Source: Struthio camelus (taxonomy: Eukaryota; Chordata; Aves; Struthioniformes; Struthionidae). From it: a stretch of DNA of 64,000 nt. Every line of letters begins with the position of its first letter. The stretch's first letter is position 1. Location of the stretch: assembly GCF_040807025.1 (NCBI RefSeq), contig NC_090981.1, positions 69,821,645 through 69,885,644 of the forward strand. The letters run 5' to 3'. A program made the translations under genes and the position numbers. The notes under the pieces are model-generated. The model had not been told where the DNA came from and ran no database searches. It saw only the letters and a program-made list of their open reading frames with translations. This document shows, in pieces, positions 1 to 11,420 of the stretch.

Positions 1-2127
1 GCGTCAAAGCCCGTCGTGCAGACACGATGATCAAAATTTAGTACGATATTAAGGTGAATTAATCGCAGAACAGAGGAGGGAGCAAACGCTGAGTGGTTTT
101 TGTCTTCTCAGAGGTAGGTTGGCCTTGGCCACCGCTGAACAAGGGTTTGATGTACTATGGCAGTTCCTGCAGATCATAACGCTACTGGGATGTGAGCTCC
201 GAAAGGATTTGGGGAAATATTCCTGAAATGACAGTCCCTCATTTATAATTCTAAAAATTAACTTTCAGCATCTAATGTATGTAATGATACGTCGTGTCAC
301 AGAACTTTCATGGAAGACACATTGTTAATCGGACTTTCTACCCTCAGTCTTAAGATAATCCTCAACCTGAATTCATCTCTGATGGGTCAGATGGTGAATC
401 GTTGTGGGGAATGCCAGGATGATGTAGAACTGATGTAATGAGTTTGATTATTGGGAAATGTGGATCAATTTAGTTTACTGAGGCCCAGCAGAAATCAGAA
501 AAGATCATGGTTCCCAGGTTAAATACCTTTGCTCTACTTTATCCTAAGTTTTAAGTTAATCTTTCTCTATCTAGTAGTCAGAACGACCAGAATAGGTAAT
601 CTTTAACCACCAGCCATTGACTAAGAAGGACCATAACGTTTTCCCTTCTGCGATCTAAGGTGTCCTAGTACTACATACGCTTCACCTTTGTCTGTTATCC
701 TGTGGTATTAGAGCTGGTAAATAGGGCTTCCTTGAACGAGCGTTGCCCACTTGCAGCCCAAGGATTTCTCTAGCAATTTCCTCTCGAAACAACACGGTCA
801 CATCCTAAACTGACATAAATAAGCATAGCTTCACTGAAATTAAGGGGTCATAGCAAAGGGACAAAGTCAGTTACATCACTGGATATATGTCATTTTACCC
901 TATAAAGGAGCTGGCCAATAACTTCAACACAGATTTGTGTGAAATGTTTAAATCAAGTATGCCATGTCCAGCACTTGGAGGTTGCAACAAGATTTTTCCA
1001 CAGATGAAATAGGCAGCCCAAAGTCAGTTCAGTTCTAAGCGTATTGATCACATGCTCATTACAGAGAGACCTGGAGTAAAGCCATAAAGCCATGACTCAA
1101 ATTCCCATAAGTGAGTGCCCATTAGTGCAATGGTTAAATTCTGAAATTGGAACCTAAAGAAAAGTCTTTAAATAACTACAGGCCTGTGCATTGCGGAATT
1201 GGGGTCTCTGTGAACCGGTGCCTCAGCTGTTCCTTTTAACCCCCTTTGTCTTATAGCATCAGACTTTTCAGATCAGAATCTTTTGCTCCAACTCCCTCCT
1301 CGACTGAGGCTCCACTTGTCCATCCCGTACAAAACTGCAGCTGATCTCAGCCTGAGTTTGTGATAAATTAGCTGACTAGCATGAGGTGTTAGACCATACA
1401 AATGAGGAAGAGAAAGCTTTCATGTAAGTGTAGGAAAAAAGAAGAATGAAAACCAATTCATGCAAGCCTCTTTCAGGTCATGTAAATTAACCCTTATCTG
1501 AGAGTCTTCAGTTTGAACTGAATGGTGGCATTGGCTTTTCAAAATCTACTCTAAATAGGAAAAGTAATTGTGTTCTTTTAAGCTCCTAATAAGCTTTCGA
1601 AATGAGTTTTGTTGAACCCATAATAGATTTATGCTCAAAATTAGCCAGCTGCAAAGAAGCTTTATTCTTCCAAAGGGACTGTGCCACTCCCAAACCCCTG
1701 TAGACCCATATCATTTCTAAACAGCATGACATGATTCTCCTAATACACCACTAAGATCTTCATGCACAGAATGCTTTTTTGCCCGAATTGTTTTTCTTCA
1801 TTGAAGAATTTCATAATTCTTCAATAGAGCCAAATCTTAGCTTCTTTCTCCTTGTTAAATCTTCCCAGTTTGAAAAACTTTCTCACTGTTAAAAACTTTC
1901 CAGTGTAAAAAGCCCTATTTGGCTCTGTGACAAGTTATTCCTTCAATTTGGGGGATGTTCTTTCACTCTTTCCACAGAGAAAAAGCTCTGTCCTTCAAAT
2001 TTCTATTTAATTCTTTATATCCCCCACATTTTATATAAGAAAAATGATAGGAAAGATTCTCCTACACGGACCAAATTTCAGCCTTTGTATAGTGACACCA
2101 CGGTCAGCAGGAGCTATGCACATAGGA
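1..2127. other. Intergenic, no gene recognised
   Basis: No frame longer than 60 codons lies wholly within this stretch and no exon with convincing splice sites was seen on either strand. By mammalian synteny it is on the NEDD4L side of MIR122, so it could hold distal NEDD4L 3' flank or regulatory DNA, but nothing in the sequence shows this. The only structure picked out is a 26-base perfect hairpin at 1800-1825, listed separately. Confidence 0.5.
1800..1825. repeat. Perfect 11-bp inverted repeat with 4-base loop
   Basis: The left arm ATTGAAGAATT (1800-1810) and right arm AATTCTTCAAT (1815-1825) are exact reverse complements around the loop TCAT. The arms are AT-rich. It could be a chance palindrome or a cruciform-prone site; no gene is attached to it. 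Confidence 0.7.
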
Positions 2128-2300
2128 TCGAATCATAGAATCACAGAATAATTTAGTAGGTTAGGACCTTTGGAGGACATAAGGTCCACCCCTCAGTTCT
2201 GAGCAGTGCCAGCTTCAAAGTCAGATTGAGCTTCAGAGTTAGATCCTTTTGCTCAGGGTCATAGCTACATATTTTCAAGGGGAGAATTTGGCCCTCGGAT
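2128..2300 (-). mobile_element. Decayed CR1 LINE 3' end, minus orientation
   Basis: The stretch opens with AATCATAGAATCACAGAAT, the reverse complement of the CR1 3'-terminal short repeats. It continues with a diverged version of the CR1 tail (a block like AGGTCCACCCCTC, then TTGCTCAGGGTCATAG). The right border is vague because the copy is heavily mutated. It is a non-autonomous remnant with no coding capacity. Confidence 0.7.
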
Positions 2301-4192
2301 GAATGTGCAATGTGTATTGCATTATTTGTCCTTGTGTCACCTTTACCAACATTTAAACAAACTGGTTCAGTTTTTTTTTCATGAATTTCCAAATAATTTG
2401 GCATTTAATTTCAAAGAATTGGAACAAAACAAGTCTGCAACAGTAACGGATGTTGCAATGCTGTTTCAGATTATCGTCAGTGACTCCATGGGCAGTACTT
2501 TACTTTCAATTGCAGAGTTCCATTTTGGGGAAAACAGTTTTTATTCAGAAACACAATTTACTTTTAAATAAATATTTTCCACAAGCCTTGTTTTAACGTT
2601 GTGGACAGACTAGGAACTACTACCCTGCTGCTACTGGTAATTTCAACTTCTCTATATTGTGTGTGTATGGAAGTCTCAACGGAAACAGTTTTCATTGAAT
2701 AGAAGCAATACTAATACCAAATAAAAAAAAAAAGTCCCTGCTTCAGGAGAATTTCTAAATAGACTAAGGGCAGAAGATAACACAAAGATTGAGAGTAGTG
2801 CTAGGTTTTGCATATGGCAAGTAGCAAAGTTGGGTTAAGAGCCCTCCTGATTCCTGGAGTCACAATCTGTCTGACCTAGTCATTGGGAGGCTAAAAAAAA
2901 TACCTGTAACTGGGGATATATTTCTCCTCATATTACAGCAAGTCTATTAGTAATAATAATCATAGCAGAATCAGGGTCCTATTGCACAAGATGTCTGCAT
3001 ACACAAAGAATATCCAGACATATAAATGCTGTAGATGCTAGCCTGACTTTTCAGAAATCAGTGGGAAAGTTTCTATTGACTTCAATAGATCCTGGTTTTG
3101 TTTGACGTTTGGTTATCGGCCAGATTGTGTGATTCACTCCAGAATTTTCCTGGTCATCTTCTGTTAATGTCTTTGTAAGGACAAAAAATAAGACTGTGCA
3201 TCCAAGTGGCTGTGTAGTCAGCAGACATGGACAGGTAGCTATGGTTTTCCTTCCTGTACAGCAGTTGAAGTTAGGCAGAACATATTGACTGGGGCTACTT
3301 TTAATCTAAAAGCAAGTGACTGAGACAGTGTTGTTACAGAATTCTTAATTTCAGTGTGTTTCTGCAACCCCTTATCATATAACACAGCGTATGCAAACTA
3401 AAATTCAGCCATGTGCTTTTTTTTTCTCTTCCCGTCTCATTCCATTCTCTGCTTTCCTACTAAAATGTCACCTGTTAGCATATTCATTTGTGCTCTGTGC
3501 GAATGAGGATAAAATCTTTTTCTTAAAACAAATAGAAAAGGATACAGTGAAGCAGTCAGACCGGCTAGTTAGCCAATTAACCTAGACAGTATTAATCATC
3601 TCTTTATAGATATTCATTTCTCCCTGTTGGCTACACAAGAAGCAGAAGCTCCTGAAGTAGATACTGTGAATACTTTTAGGACCGCAGAATTTTGGCTTGT
3701 TCCTTCTCTTCTCCTGGGAGGAGGGCATAAAGATGTGTCATTAATTCCTCATAATTATGTATTCTTGAGTTTTCCGTAAGAGTAAAATTATTCTTGGCCT
3801 ATCAATGCAGCAATAAGACTGCTAAGAACCTATAAATAGAGCTCCTTTCATTCATGTAGGAAGTGCAGCGTAGCACCTTCTTTATTCATCACTGCTGCCC
3901 TTATTTGTAGTACTGGAGTACCTGAGACTGTGATTAGGCACCGTGTTAGGAAACAGTAGGAGATAGTTATTGCCATGACAAATTTACAGTCCAAATACAT
4001 GACAACTAAAAGGAGAAAAGACGTGCCATAAATTGCTACAGATGAAGGCATTCTAGTGTCTTTGTAGTTCAGGGTTTTTTTCCCCCGTTATACAGTATTG
4101 TATTATGTGTTTGGATCTGTTAAGATGCAGGACCATTCTCACAAAAGGAGAGCTCTAATTCTTAGAGTTCGTATACATTAGACTATTTAATC

Positions 4193-4299
4193 TTGCTCTG
4201 GCTGTGGTTAGGGAATGTGTCTCAACAAGGACAAAACTTGCATTTATGGTCTCTTGAAGATCTATTTATATGAAAACTAGAGAGCAAGGAGAGAGCAAG
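4193..4299 (+). repeat. Direct repeat copy 1 (partner 4711-4815)
   Basis: This ~107-base block shares long matching runs with 4711-4815 in the same orientation. Both begin TGCTCTGGCTGTGGT, both contain TTGCATTTATG followed by TCTCTTGAAGA, and both end near AGCAAGGAGAG. By eye they are roughly four-fifths identical. Similarity stops outside the block, so this looks like two insertions of one dispersed element or an old local duplication. The family is not recognised. Confidence 0.7.
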
Positions 4300-4710
4300 A
4301 TACATGATTTCTTTCAGGTTTGATTTCCCAGTGCTTTTCCACTGCCAAATGAAGGCATCAGGGCAAAACCAATAAAGTCACCTGGCTCCTCACCTATGCG
4401 AGTTATTATACTGGGAACTTCACCTTGTTTTTATTTTTATTTTTTAACAGTATTCTCACTTAAGAATGAACTGTTAGACAATGCTTATGTGGTAATGGAG
4501 TAGAAGCATGGAGGTAATGCATGGTAAGGAAGCAAGCAATGAAGTAGCAACAGGTTAACTATCAGGAAGGTTATTGTCCTGAAGGTGTGACTTTAATTTA
4601 TATGGAGGGAACGCTCAAGTTCAAGTCCCACACTAGCCTTTATAAAAGAGGTGAAATTTAGCATACCTTAAATGTGGGGTTTTATGCAGTGGTATAATTG
4701 TTGGTTGTCC

Positions 4711-4815
4711 TGCTCTGGCTGTGGTCAGGGAAGGTGTCTTAACAAGAACAGACGTTGCATTTATGTTCTCTTGAAGACTCATTTATACAAAAGCTTGAAA
4801 GCAAGGAGAGGGCAA
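4711..4815 (+). repeat. Direct repeat copy 2 (partner 4193-4299)
   Basis: Second copy of the block at 4193-4299, about 518 bases downstream and in the same orientation, with several substitutions and small indels. It carries no coding sign and no terminal inverted repeats that I can see. Confidence 0.7.
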
Positions 4816-7082
4816 GCTGTTGATTATCTAGATAAGATCCTGAAACTTGTCTTTAATTCCTCATTTTGCCATCTGTGTTCAGATGGGCTTAACTGAAATC
4901 AGACTTATTTCCCCCATCTCATGGGTTTGCTGGAAAATAAAACACATTAAAAATGTACACTGGCAGGTTCTTTAGTGATGAGAGTTCTGAAAATGCCTGT
5001 GCAAAAAGGAGAGTAAATGAAAATAAATAGTAATAGAGTAGTAAAGAATGGTAAGATCCAGCAGTAAACAGTAAGATTAGCACTATGATCCGAAGAACTG
5101 ATGCAGTCACTCTCACTGAAAGAAATAAGCAATTAACATGAAGACTGAAAAAAGCTCTTCATCTCAGGGTTAAACAAACACAGGCAGCTGAAAAAAAAAA
5201 ACCCATATTTTGCTGACATACCAGTGCAATAGCATTTTTAAGGCATACCATTTGACTTCATTCAGACCAGGTTAATATAACTTCCCACTTTCCCACCTTT
5301 TTCCCTGCCCACCTATGCTCTGTCTGAAGGGACAGAGAAAATTGAACTTTCAGGACTTTTTTTCCTTTCTTTAGTCATTTGACTAAAGGTGACTCTGGCT
5401 CTGTGCTGTGAGGGCCATCTCCCTCCCCCCAGATCAATATTTTAATATGACTTATCAGAAAGAGAATGAATTGTTTACTTTAAAACCTCAGGATCCCATA
5501 AAGGGCGAGGGAAAGGTGTCCCCTGGAAACAGAGGCTTTCAGCGCTAGCTGCTGCTGTGAATTCATAATAAGAAAGCCTAGACCTGCACAGGTCAGAATA
5601 CAGTGATATTCAGCAAAATGTCATACAGTGGAACCTCAGTTCTGATAAGTGCTAACGACACATCAAAGGATCATTTGGCAGTTGTGTGAGATGGTAAGTG
5701 CTTTCCTGTGCTTGCTTCAAATGAGGAAAAGGAAATGATAAAATGTACTGGCAAAAATAAAATAGTGCAAATGAATTTTGAATAGTAAGCACTTTAGCAT
5801 ACCAAAATATCCACATAAGCCTGTGGCCTGTCTGTGGAATCTAATGGGATAACGGGATTGAATGCCTTATACCTATAATCTCAGCCTGAGCTTTGAAAGT
5901 GATTAGGAGTATTTTACTACTGTCAGTGGGCAAGCCACCATAACGTTTTTTGTGAAAAATGAGGCTGGTGGTAAGTATAGTTACACTTCACCAGGTTTAT
6001 GGGAATGCATAAGATGTGTATATATGAAAAGGAGAGGTTTTGTGATGCATATTCAGACACTTCTTGAAATGAAGACTCTTCAGAATGGTGCTCTCAACTG
6101 GAAGATTCTAATAATGTTCTTTATCCCGATGTCTAGCAGAAAAAGTGGAGATTTTGTTCTGCCTTGATGTTTATATGTTGCTTTCTCTCTGTACTGACCT
6201 GTAACTTTCTTGTTGTTTGACTCTGCCCCATTGCAGCACTAAAAACTGCTGACCATTTCTCTTTCCTTCGTTACCTTTTGTTCTTGGAAATATTCCTACT
6301 GAACTGCTGGCAGTTTCTGTGTAGTTGTGGAGCTCTGAAACTGCCTTTTTACAGCTGCATCATTTGCCTGGCTATCTACTGTGATACGCATTTCACAGTA
6401 AAGCCTAGAAGCACCTGCGCCAGGGCCCTGCTGCTCTTGGCACTGTGCCCGACAGTGATAGGCAGGGAGCTTGACCTTTTTGTTCTGATACAGAGAGAAA
6501 GCTGAATAAAACGTGTATGGGAGAAGGTAAGGGGGAAAAAAATGCAAATTCTGTGATGAGTTAGAAAGCAACGTACAGCAGTTACGTCCCTTTGGTGTTG
6601 ATTCCTCATTATCACAGTTAGAGTAAAGGCACATTCACAACACTGTTCATCGGAAATAACCTCATGGACCTCAGGTCAGTGCTTCATCCTGGCTAGACAG
6701 AACGTGTTTGAGTGTGACTTTGGATTTCCCATTCATTAATTCAGAAAATTCGGTGCCAGCTTTATGCACAGGACATGCTGCAGCTCCTTTTCTTCTTTCA
6801 GACGTGGCTCTTTCTTAGCTGTGATTTCACAGTGGCCTGACCTGTGGATCTAGGCAAATCTGCCTGACACTTCTGTGTAGGCATTCAAATGCACAACTCT
6901 TTCCCATAACAGCATGTACAGACGCAAAACACGGATGAAACCAATGAAGGATGAGAAGAGCTTGGAAAGGTTTCCGCCCTGCCCAAGTATTTACAGACTT
7001 GCTCCCTTGGGAAGGGTGGGAATGACAGAGCAGTTGTAATAACCAAATTTGAAAAAGAAAGTAATATCTGCCCTGTAACAGC

Positions 7083-7095
7083 TGGTCAAGGTTCA
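7083..7095 (+). promoter_or_regulatory. HNF4-like DR1 motif (tentative)
   Basis: TGGTCAAGGTTCA matches the direct-repeat-1 pattern bound by HNF4A and related nuclear receptors (AGGTCA-like half sites with one spacer base). It lies about 2.7 kb upstream of the miR-122 hairpin on the same strand, and mammalian MIR122 is known to be driven by HNF4A. Such motifs are common by chance, so this is only a candidate. Confidence 0.15.
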
Positions 7096-8636
7096 TTTCA
7101 GGGCTTCAAGGGCCACCTCACAACTCAGCTAATATTGCCAAGTCATGCCCACATTAGAAAAATGTTTTTAGGTCTGATTATATGTACTTGTAAATCCATC
7201 TAGTCAAACTGGTCCAGAGCTCCAGTAAGTCTGCAGTGATCAACACTGGTTGAACTGCGTAACGTTTACGGAAAAGGTTCCAGAAAAGGCACAAAGTTAC
7301 ATCAAAATGTAAAGGTTTTAGAGAAAATATGTGACATTGTTTTTTGCTCATCCTGGTGGTTCAAGGTTATTCAGTAACGTAGGCAGACAGGTAGTCCATG
7401 CCGGTGTTGGAGTTCTTTCTCCTATGCTGACGTTTAAACTTTGATGCTCTGAAACGGAGTTTGCTGCATTTCCTTGACTCTATGACCTGCATATAAAAAT
7501 CAATATTTGGAAGCCCCAGCCCTATGCCCTCAACCTCCCGTTTCCTGTTACAGTTCATTCCACTTTCTCAAACCAGGGTTGCTGTTTGTCTGGACTGGCA
7601 GCCCTCAATCCGTACCTCACCTGGACAGCAGCTTTTTGTGCTGGATTATTTCCTTTGCGTGGAGCCATGTTCTACTTCCCAGTAGTTCCTGTGCTTCAGC
7701 TGACAGTCTGTGGTCTTGGGGCACACGGGGCTGCACTGGAACTTCTCAGAAGCTGCAGCACGCCCTGATTCAAGCTAGGAACTGACACTCCTACTTCTTC
7801 TTACAAGAACTGATATTTAAAATGGTGACCGCTTGGTCTGAACAAGAATGGAAATACGATTTTCCTCCATAGCCGTACTGCAGTCATCAGCTATGCGTCA
7901 GTTCTATCAAATGTTTATATTTTACAAACAGCTGATGATAGAGGTTTGTGCCTCCCCCTTGGTTACTCAGCTGGAATGCGTGATGGGAGTGCTGACAGCA
8001 GACCAAGACTAAAGCAGACGCACTAAGGCTATTAATGTGATGGAATGACACTTCACCAGGGGAGTGAAATAGGAAAGATAACAAATGAGACTGACAGGAA
8101 GGCTAAGCCCGGGAAAGGGCTCTCTAAGGATCTGAGAACTCTGCCCTTAGAGCTCGTCAGCTTGCTTAACATCAGCTTTTGCTCAAATGCTACCAGATCC
8201 AGTAGCCTATGAGAGATTCGAATTTTATTAAATAGGGGTAGTACATGCTCCAGAAAACACAGAGATGTTAATATATTTAAGGAGCATATAAAAATGAGAT
8301 GGATACTTTACAACAATTGTAGCAAGATGTTCCCTTTCTCGTCTCCTGGCACAGCTAGACAACCCCATCCTCTCCCATGAATAGATCAGAAGAGTTCTTC
8401 TAACCAGTCGAACAACATTCTTTTTTGAGTCAGAAAGTTCAAGTTTTCATTAACTTCAGGAAGCCATTTCTGTATGCAGCAGATATAAAACCTTCCTAAG
8501 CTCACGCAAAATGGAAAATTAATGTTTAATGTACTCTGCTCTCCTTGAAAGCTTGTTACCAGTTCTAGGGGACTAAAGGAACTCCAGTCTATGGTCTCGC
8601 TCTCTTTTTTCTTTTTTTCTTTTGGCTTCATTATTG

Positions 8637-8730
8637 TTATTAATTAGTTAGCAACATTTTTGCTATTGCTGTTAATTAATAGCAATATAAATTTACTAAT
8701 ATTAATTTAATAATTTTACTAATATTAATT
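8637..8730. repeat. AT-rich low-complexity patch
   Basis: Almost entirely A and T with TTAAT-type repeats. It contains a 16-base direct repeat (8692-8707 and 8715-8730, TTTACTAATATTAATT) and an 8-bp inverted repeat (TTGCTATT at 8660-8667 against AATAGCAA at 8678-8685). Confidence 0.7.
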
Positions 8731-9761
8731 CCCTAGCTAGCTTGCACTTTCACAAAGCTATCTTCTATCTTCAGAGATCTGTGTTTTTTCCAGTCGATAC
8801 CCAATATCCTCTTGCCTAGATGAATACACTCATTGGCGGTCTTTTTATTGAGCAAGAGAAAGTGGAGAAGTGGAAGGAGGTAGATACAGAGGCTGCTATT
8901 AACAGAGCTTTGGTTTCTCTTCTCCTCCTTTTCCTGTGCTCCTCTTTCTGTATTTTCTTTGCTTCTTTGCATTGTTCGGATGTGATAATGTAGGGCCTAA
9001 CACATAACTCAATTACCATGGCTTAACAAATCACTGTGCATCAGGTGACCCTCCTGGTTCGTGTGCTCTTAGTCCACTGCTGGTGAATAGGATCTTTTAT
9101 AGCATCTTTTATCATGTATCCACTCACTGGATGCGCAGAAATGTTATTAGACTTTCAGGTTAAACAGAAACACACTCTGCCCTACCAACCCAAAAACCTG
9201 TCCTGGGAACAAGATGGAAGAACAGAGTCACGTATGCTAATTAGCTATACTGCCTAATTCACAGCTGGACACAGTGTTGAAGTGTCATAGAAGAACCTAC
9301 ATGGAATAAAAAGATGAAGCAGAAGGAGGAGCACAGGCCAGCTTGTGGTCTCCTAAGGGGGCTGGCTCTAAAAAGCTGGCAAGAACAAATACACGGAAAG
9401 CAAATGAAGTCAGTAGCAAGGTGATACCTCAGTTCAAACGTTAGTTATAATAGCTCGCAGGCGCTTCAGAGCTGTCTCCATCAATAAGAAAGGCACAGGT
9501 CCTTGCAGAGAATGATTCATCCCTCCCATCTTAAATTTGTCTCTTAGGACAGGACTGATCACTTTCTCAAGGTGCCTGTCCAGTTTCGTTGTCTGCAGAG
9601 GCACCCATAAAACTTCACTTTTAGATGAGTTCAGCTATCTGAGATGAGTGATTCCTCTCAAGGAAAAGCTGAATCCTGTCTCCCACTTCCTTGGTGAGAT
9701 CCCTAACCAAGGTATCACATATAAATATGCATACACATGGTCTTTTTTCTGTGTTTTGCAG

Positions 9762-9909
9762 ATCTTTGAAGTCTCCATGCTGAAGCCTGCACGTGTGCAT
9801 ATTACTTCTTCCACGGACTAACTATTTACTACCAGAGCTGTGGAGTGTGACAATGGTGTTTGTGTCCAATCTATCAAACGCCATTATCACACTAAATAGC
9901 TACTGGTAG
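9762..9909 (+). ncRNA. MIR122: Presumed 5' part of the pri-miR-122 exon carrying the hairpin
   Basis: A strong-looking 3' splice site, the pyrimidine-rich TCTTTTTTCTGTGTTTTGCAG, ends at 9761, only 79 bases before mature miR-122-5p. This fits a spliced primary transcript whose downstream exon contains the hairpin, as reported for the mammalian pri-miR-122. The 3' end is not known; AATAAA signals follow on the same strand at 10048-10053 and around 10378. The splice site is seen directly, its use is inferred. Confidence 0.45.
9829..9909 (+). ncRNA. MIR122: miR-122 precursor hairpin
   Basis: This folds into the pre-miR-122 stem-loop, with base arms CTACCAG (9829-9835) and CTGGTAG (9903-9909) pairing exactly. 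The 5p mature sequence (9841-9862, seed GGAGUGU) is identical to the vertebrate miR-122 guide strand as I know it, and the 3p strand is at 9877-9898. miR-122 is the dominant liver microRNA, processed by Drosha and Dicer and loaded into Argonaute to repress metabolic mRNAs. The terminal loop reads TGTCCAATCTATCA, which differs from the human loop at a few bases, as expected for an unconstrained loop. Its neighbour ALPK2 lies about 10 kb to the right on the other strand, the same order as in mammals. The call rests on exact recognition of both arms. Confidence 0.98.
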
Positions 9910-10879
9910 ATAAGACATCAATTCAGAAAAGAATGTGAATTGTAGCAATACTTTTTCCCACCATGCTGAGGAATATGGCAGCTTTGTATATGTGTAAGAG
10001 AGGATGACTCCTCTCTTTTATAAGCAAAACTACTGTAATACACGAGAAATAAATACTCTGCTATGTGCATCTCCAAATTCCCATTGTAAAGCACACAGGA
10101 GTCATCTTAATGCTGCATATTTGCTTTCTTGGGAGATATATGAGTCATGCCCATACTCAGGGATTATAATTTTTCTTAGCAGTGCAATTTACTATTTTAG
10201 TCTTCTTAAACTGAGATTCCTACTCAGTTAACGCTAACATTGCAAAATCTATTATTTTAAGCTGCTTTGTAAGTATTTAACACAAATTAATTGACAGGCT
10301 TTAGTCTGAAATATATTCTTCTATGACATGCATTGTTGCTCTGTACTAATATAACGGTGGAATCAGGATTAAAAGTGAATAAAGAATGGCGGTGTCAAAT
10401 GATCAAGTTAATGTTTCACTGTCAGAAATGAGATCCAAGTTCGGTCCTGCAAACTCTGTGCAAATATATATATTATATAATGTGGATTTCATTGGGATCA
10501 AGGGAGCTGTGGGCACTCAGCACTTCTGAAAAACAAGGCCAGCCTGGCATAATCCTATTCCTGCTGGACTGACCATTACAGTAGAACATGGAAGCCAATC
10601 AGCTGATGTAGTCAAAATCTGGCACCTAATTAAAACACACAGATTTGAAACATTAGTTGACTCGGATGCCCATGACTCAAGCAACAGGTTTGAAAACAGG
10701 GTTCTAGGGAAATCTATGAAGAAATGAAGGTAAAGGATGGCATTGCTGATGCTTTGTGTTAGCGTGTGACGCTCTGGAAATAACACTACCTGTTCAAACG
10801 TGAGACTTCATTGCTTTATTTAGTAAGGCCGCAAAGAACTACTTACCAGTTGACTTCAAACAGGACATAAAACTGTCAG

Positions 10880-11420
10880 TGCAGACACTGAACTCCACCA
10901 CCTCATGGCTGCCCCTGACTTTTATGTTCCAGTTGCTCTCTCATGTGAAAGGCAACTCCCCACCTCACCTTCCCAGCCTGTCCTTCCTAAAGTGCCTGTA
11001 TCCATCCATCACAGCGTTCCAGTCACGAGCTATCCCATCACATCTCTGTGATCCCAATGAGATCATAGCCTTGTAGCTGCACACAGACTTCTAAATCCTC
11101 CTGTTTTCTCCCCGTTATCTACATGCATACACTTGGGGTCATTCTGCTTCAGCCTCATTTTGTTGGTCAAGAGTTCCCTTCTGTTTACATCACCCCAGAC
11201 CCTTTGGTTGCCAACCCCATCTACCACTTCCTTCCTTGACTGCTGGTCATTCTCTCCCTCCCCCTAATTCCTAGTTTAAAGCCCTCCTTACCATGCTGGC
11301 CAGCCTGTTGGCAAAGATATTTTTACCCCATTTTGTCACGTAGATAAGTCAGCAGTGCTCCAGTTTCTGGGAACATGATGCAGAAGCACCTGACATGGTT
11401 CAGCACAAATTCCACTCAGG
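10880..11420 (-). repeat. Possible unnamed interspersed repeat
   Basis: Phrases such as GTGATCCCAATGAGATCATAG (11049-11069) and AAAGCCCTCCTTACCATGCTGG (11278-11299) remind me of sequence found repeatedly in bird genomes, lying in reverse orientation here. I cannot name the family and the copy has no intact reading frame. The borders are guesses and the recognition is from memory only. Confidence 0.25.

Larger units (their letters stand above)
2301..9761. other. Intergenic region upstream of miR-122
   Basis: No protein gene is supported here: the open frames are short, unrelated to anything recognised, and lack flanking splice sites. In mammals the miR-122 primary transcript starts a few kilobases upstream of the hairpin, so its first exon and liver promoter should lie in this stretch on the plus strand, but I cannot place them. 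Items noticed inside are a duplicated ~107-bp block (4193-4299 and 4711-4815), an AT-rich low-complexity patch (8637-8730) and a nuclear-receptor-like DR1 motif (7083-7095). Confidence 0.5.

Noticed and set aside
1..9700. Exons of NEDD4L, expected by synteny to the left
   Set aside because: No WW- or HECT-domain coding sequence was seen on either strand. The gene is probably beyond the left edge.
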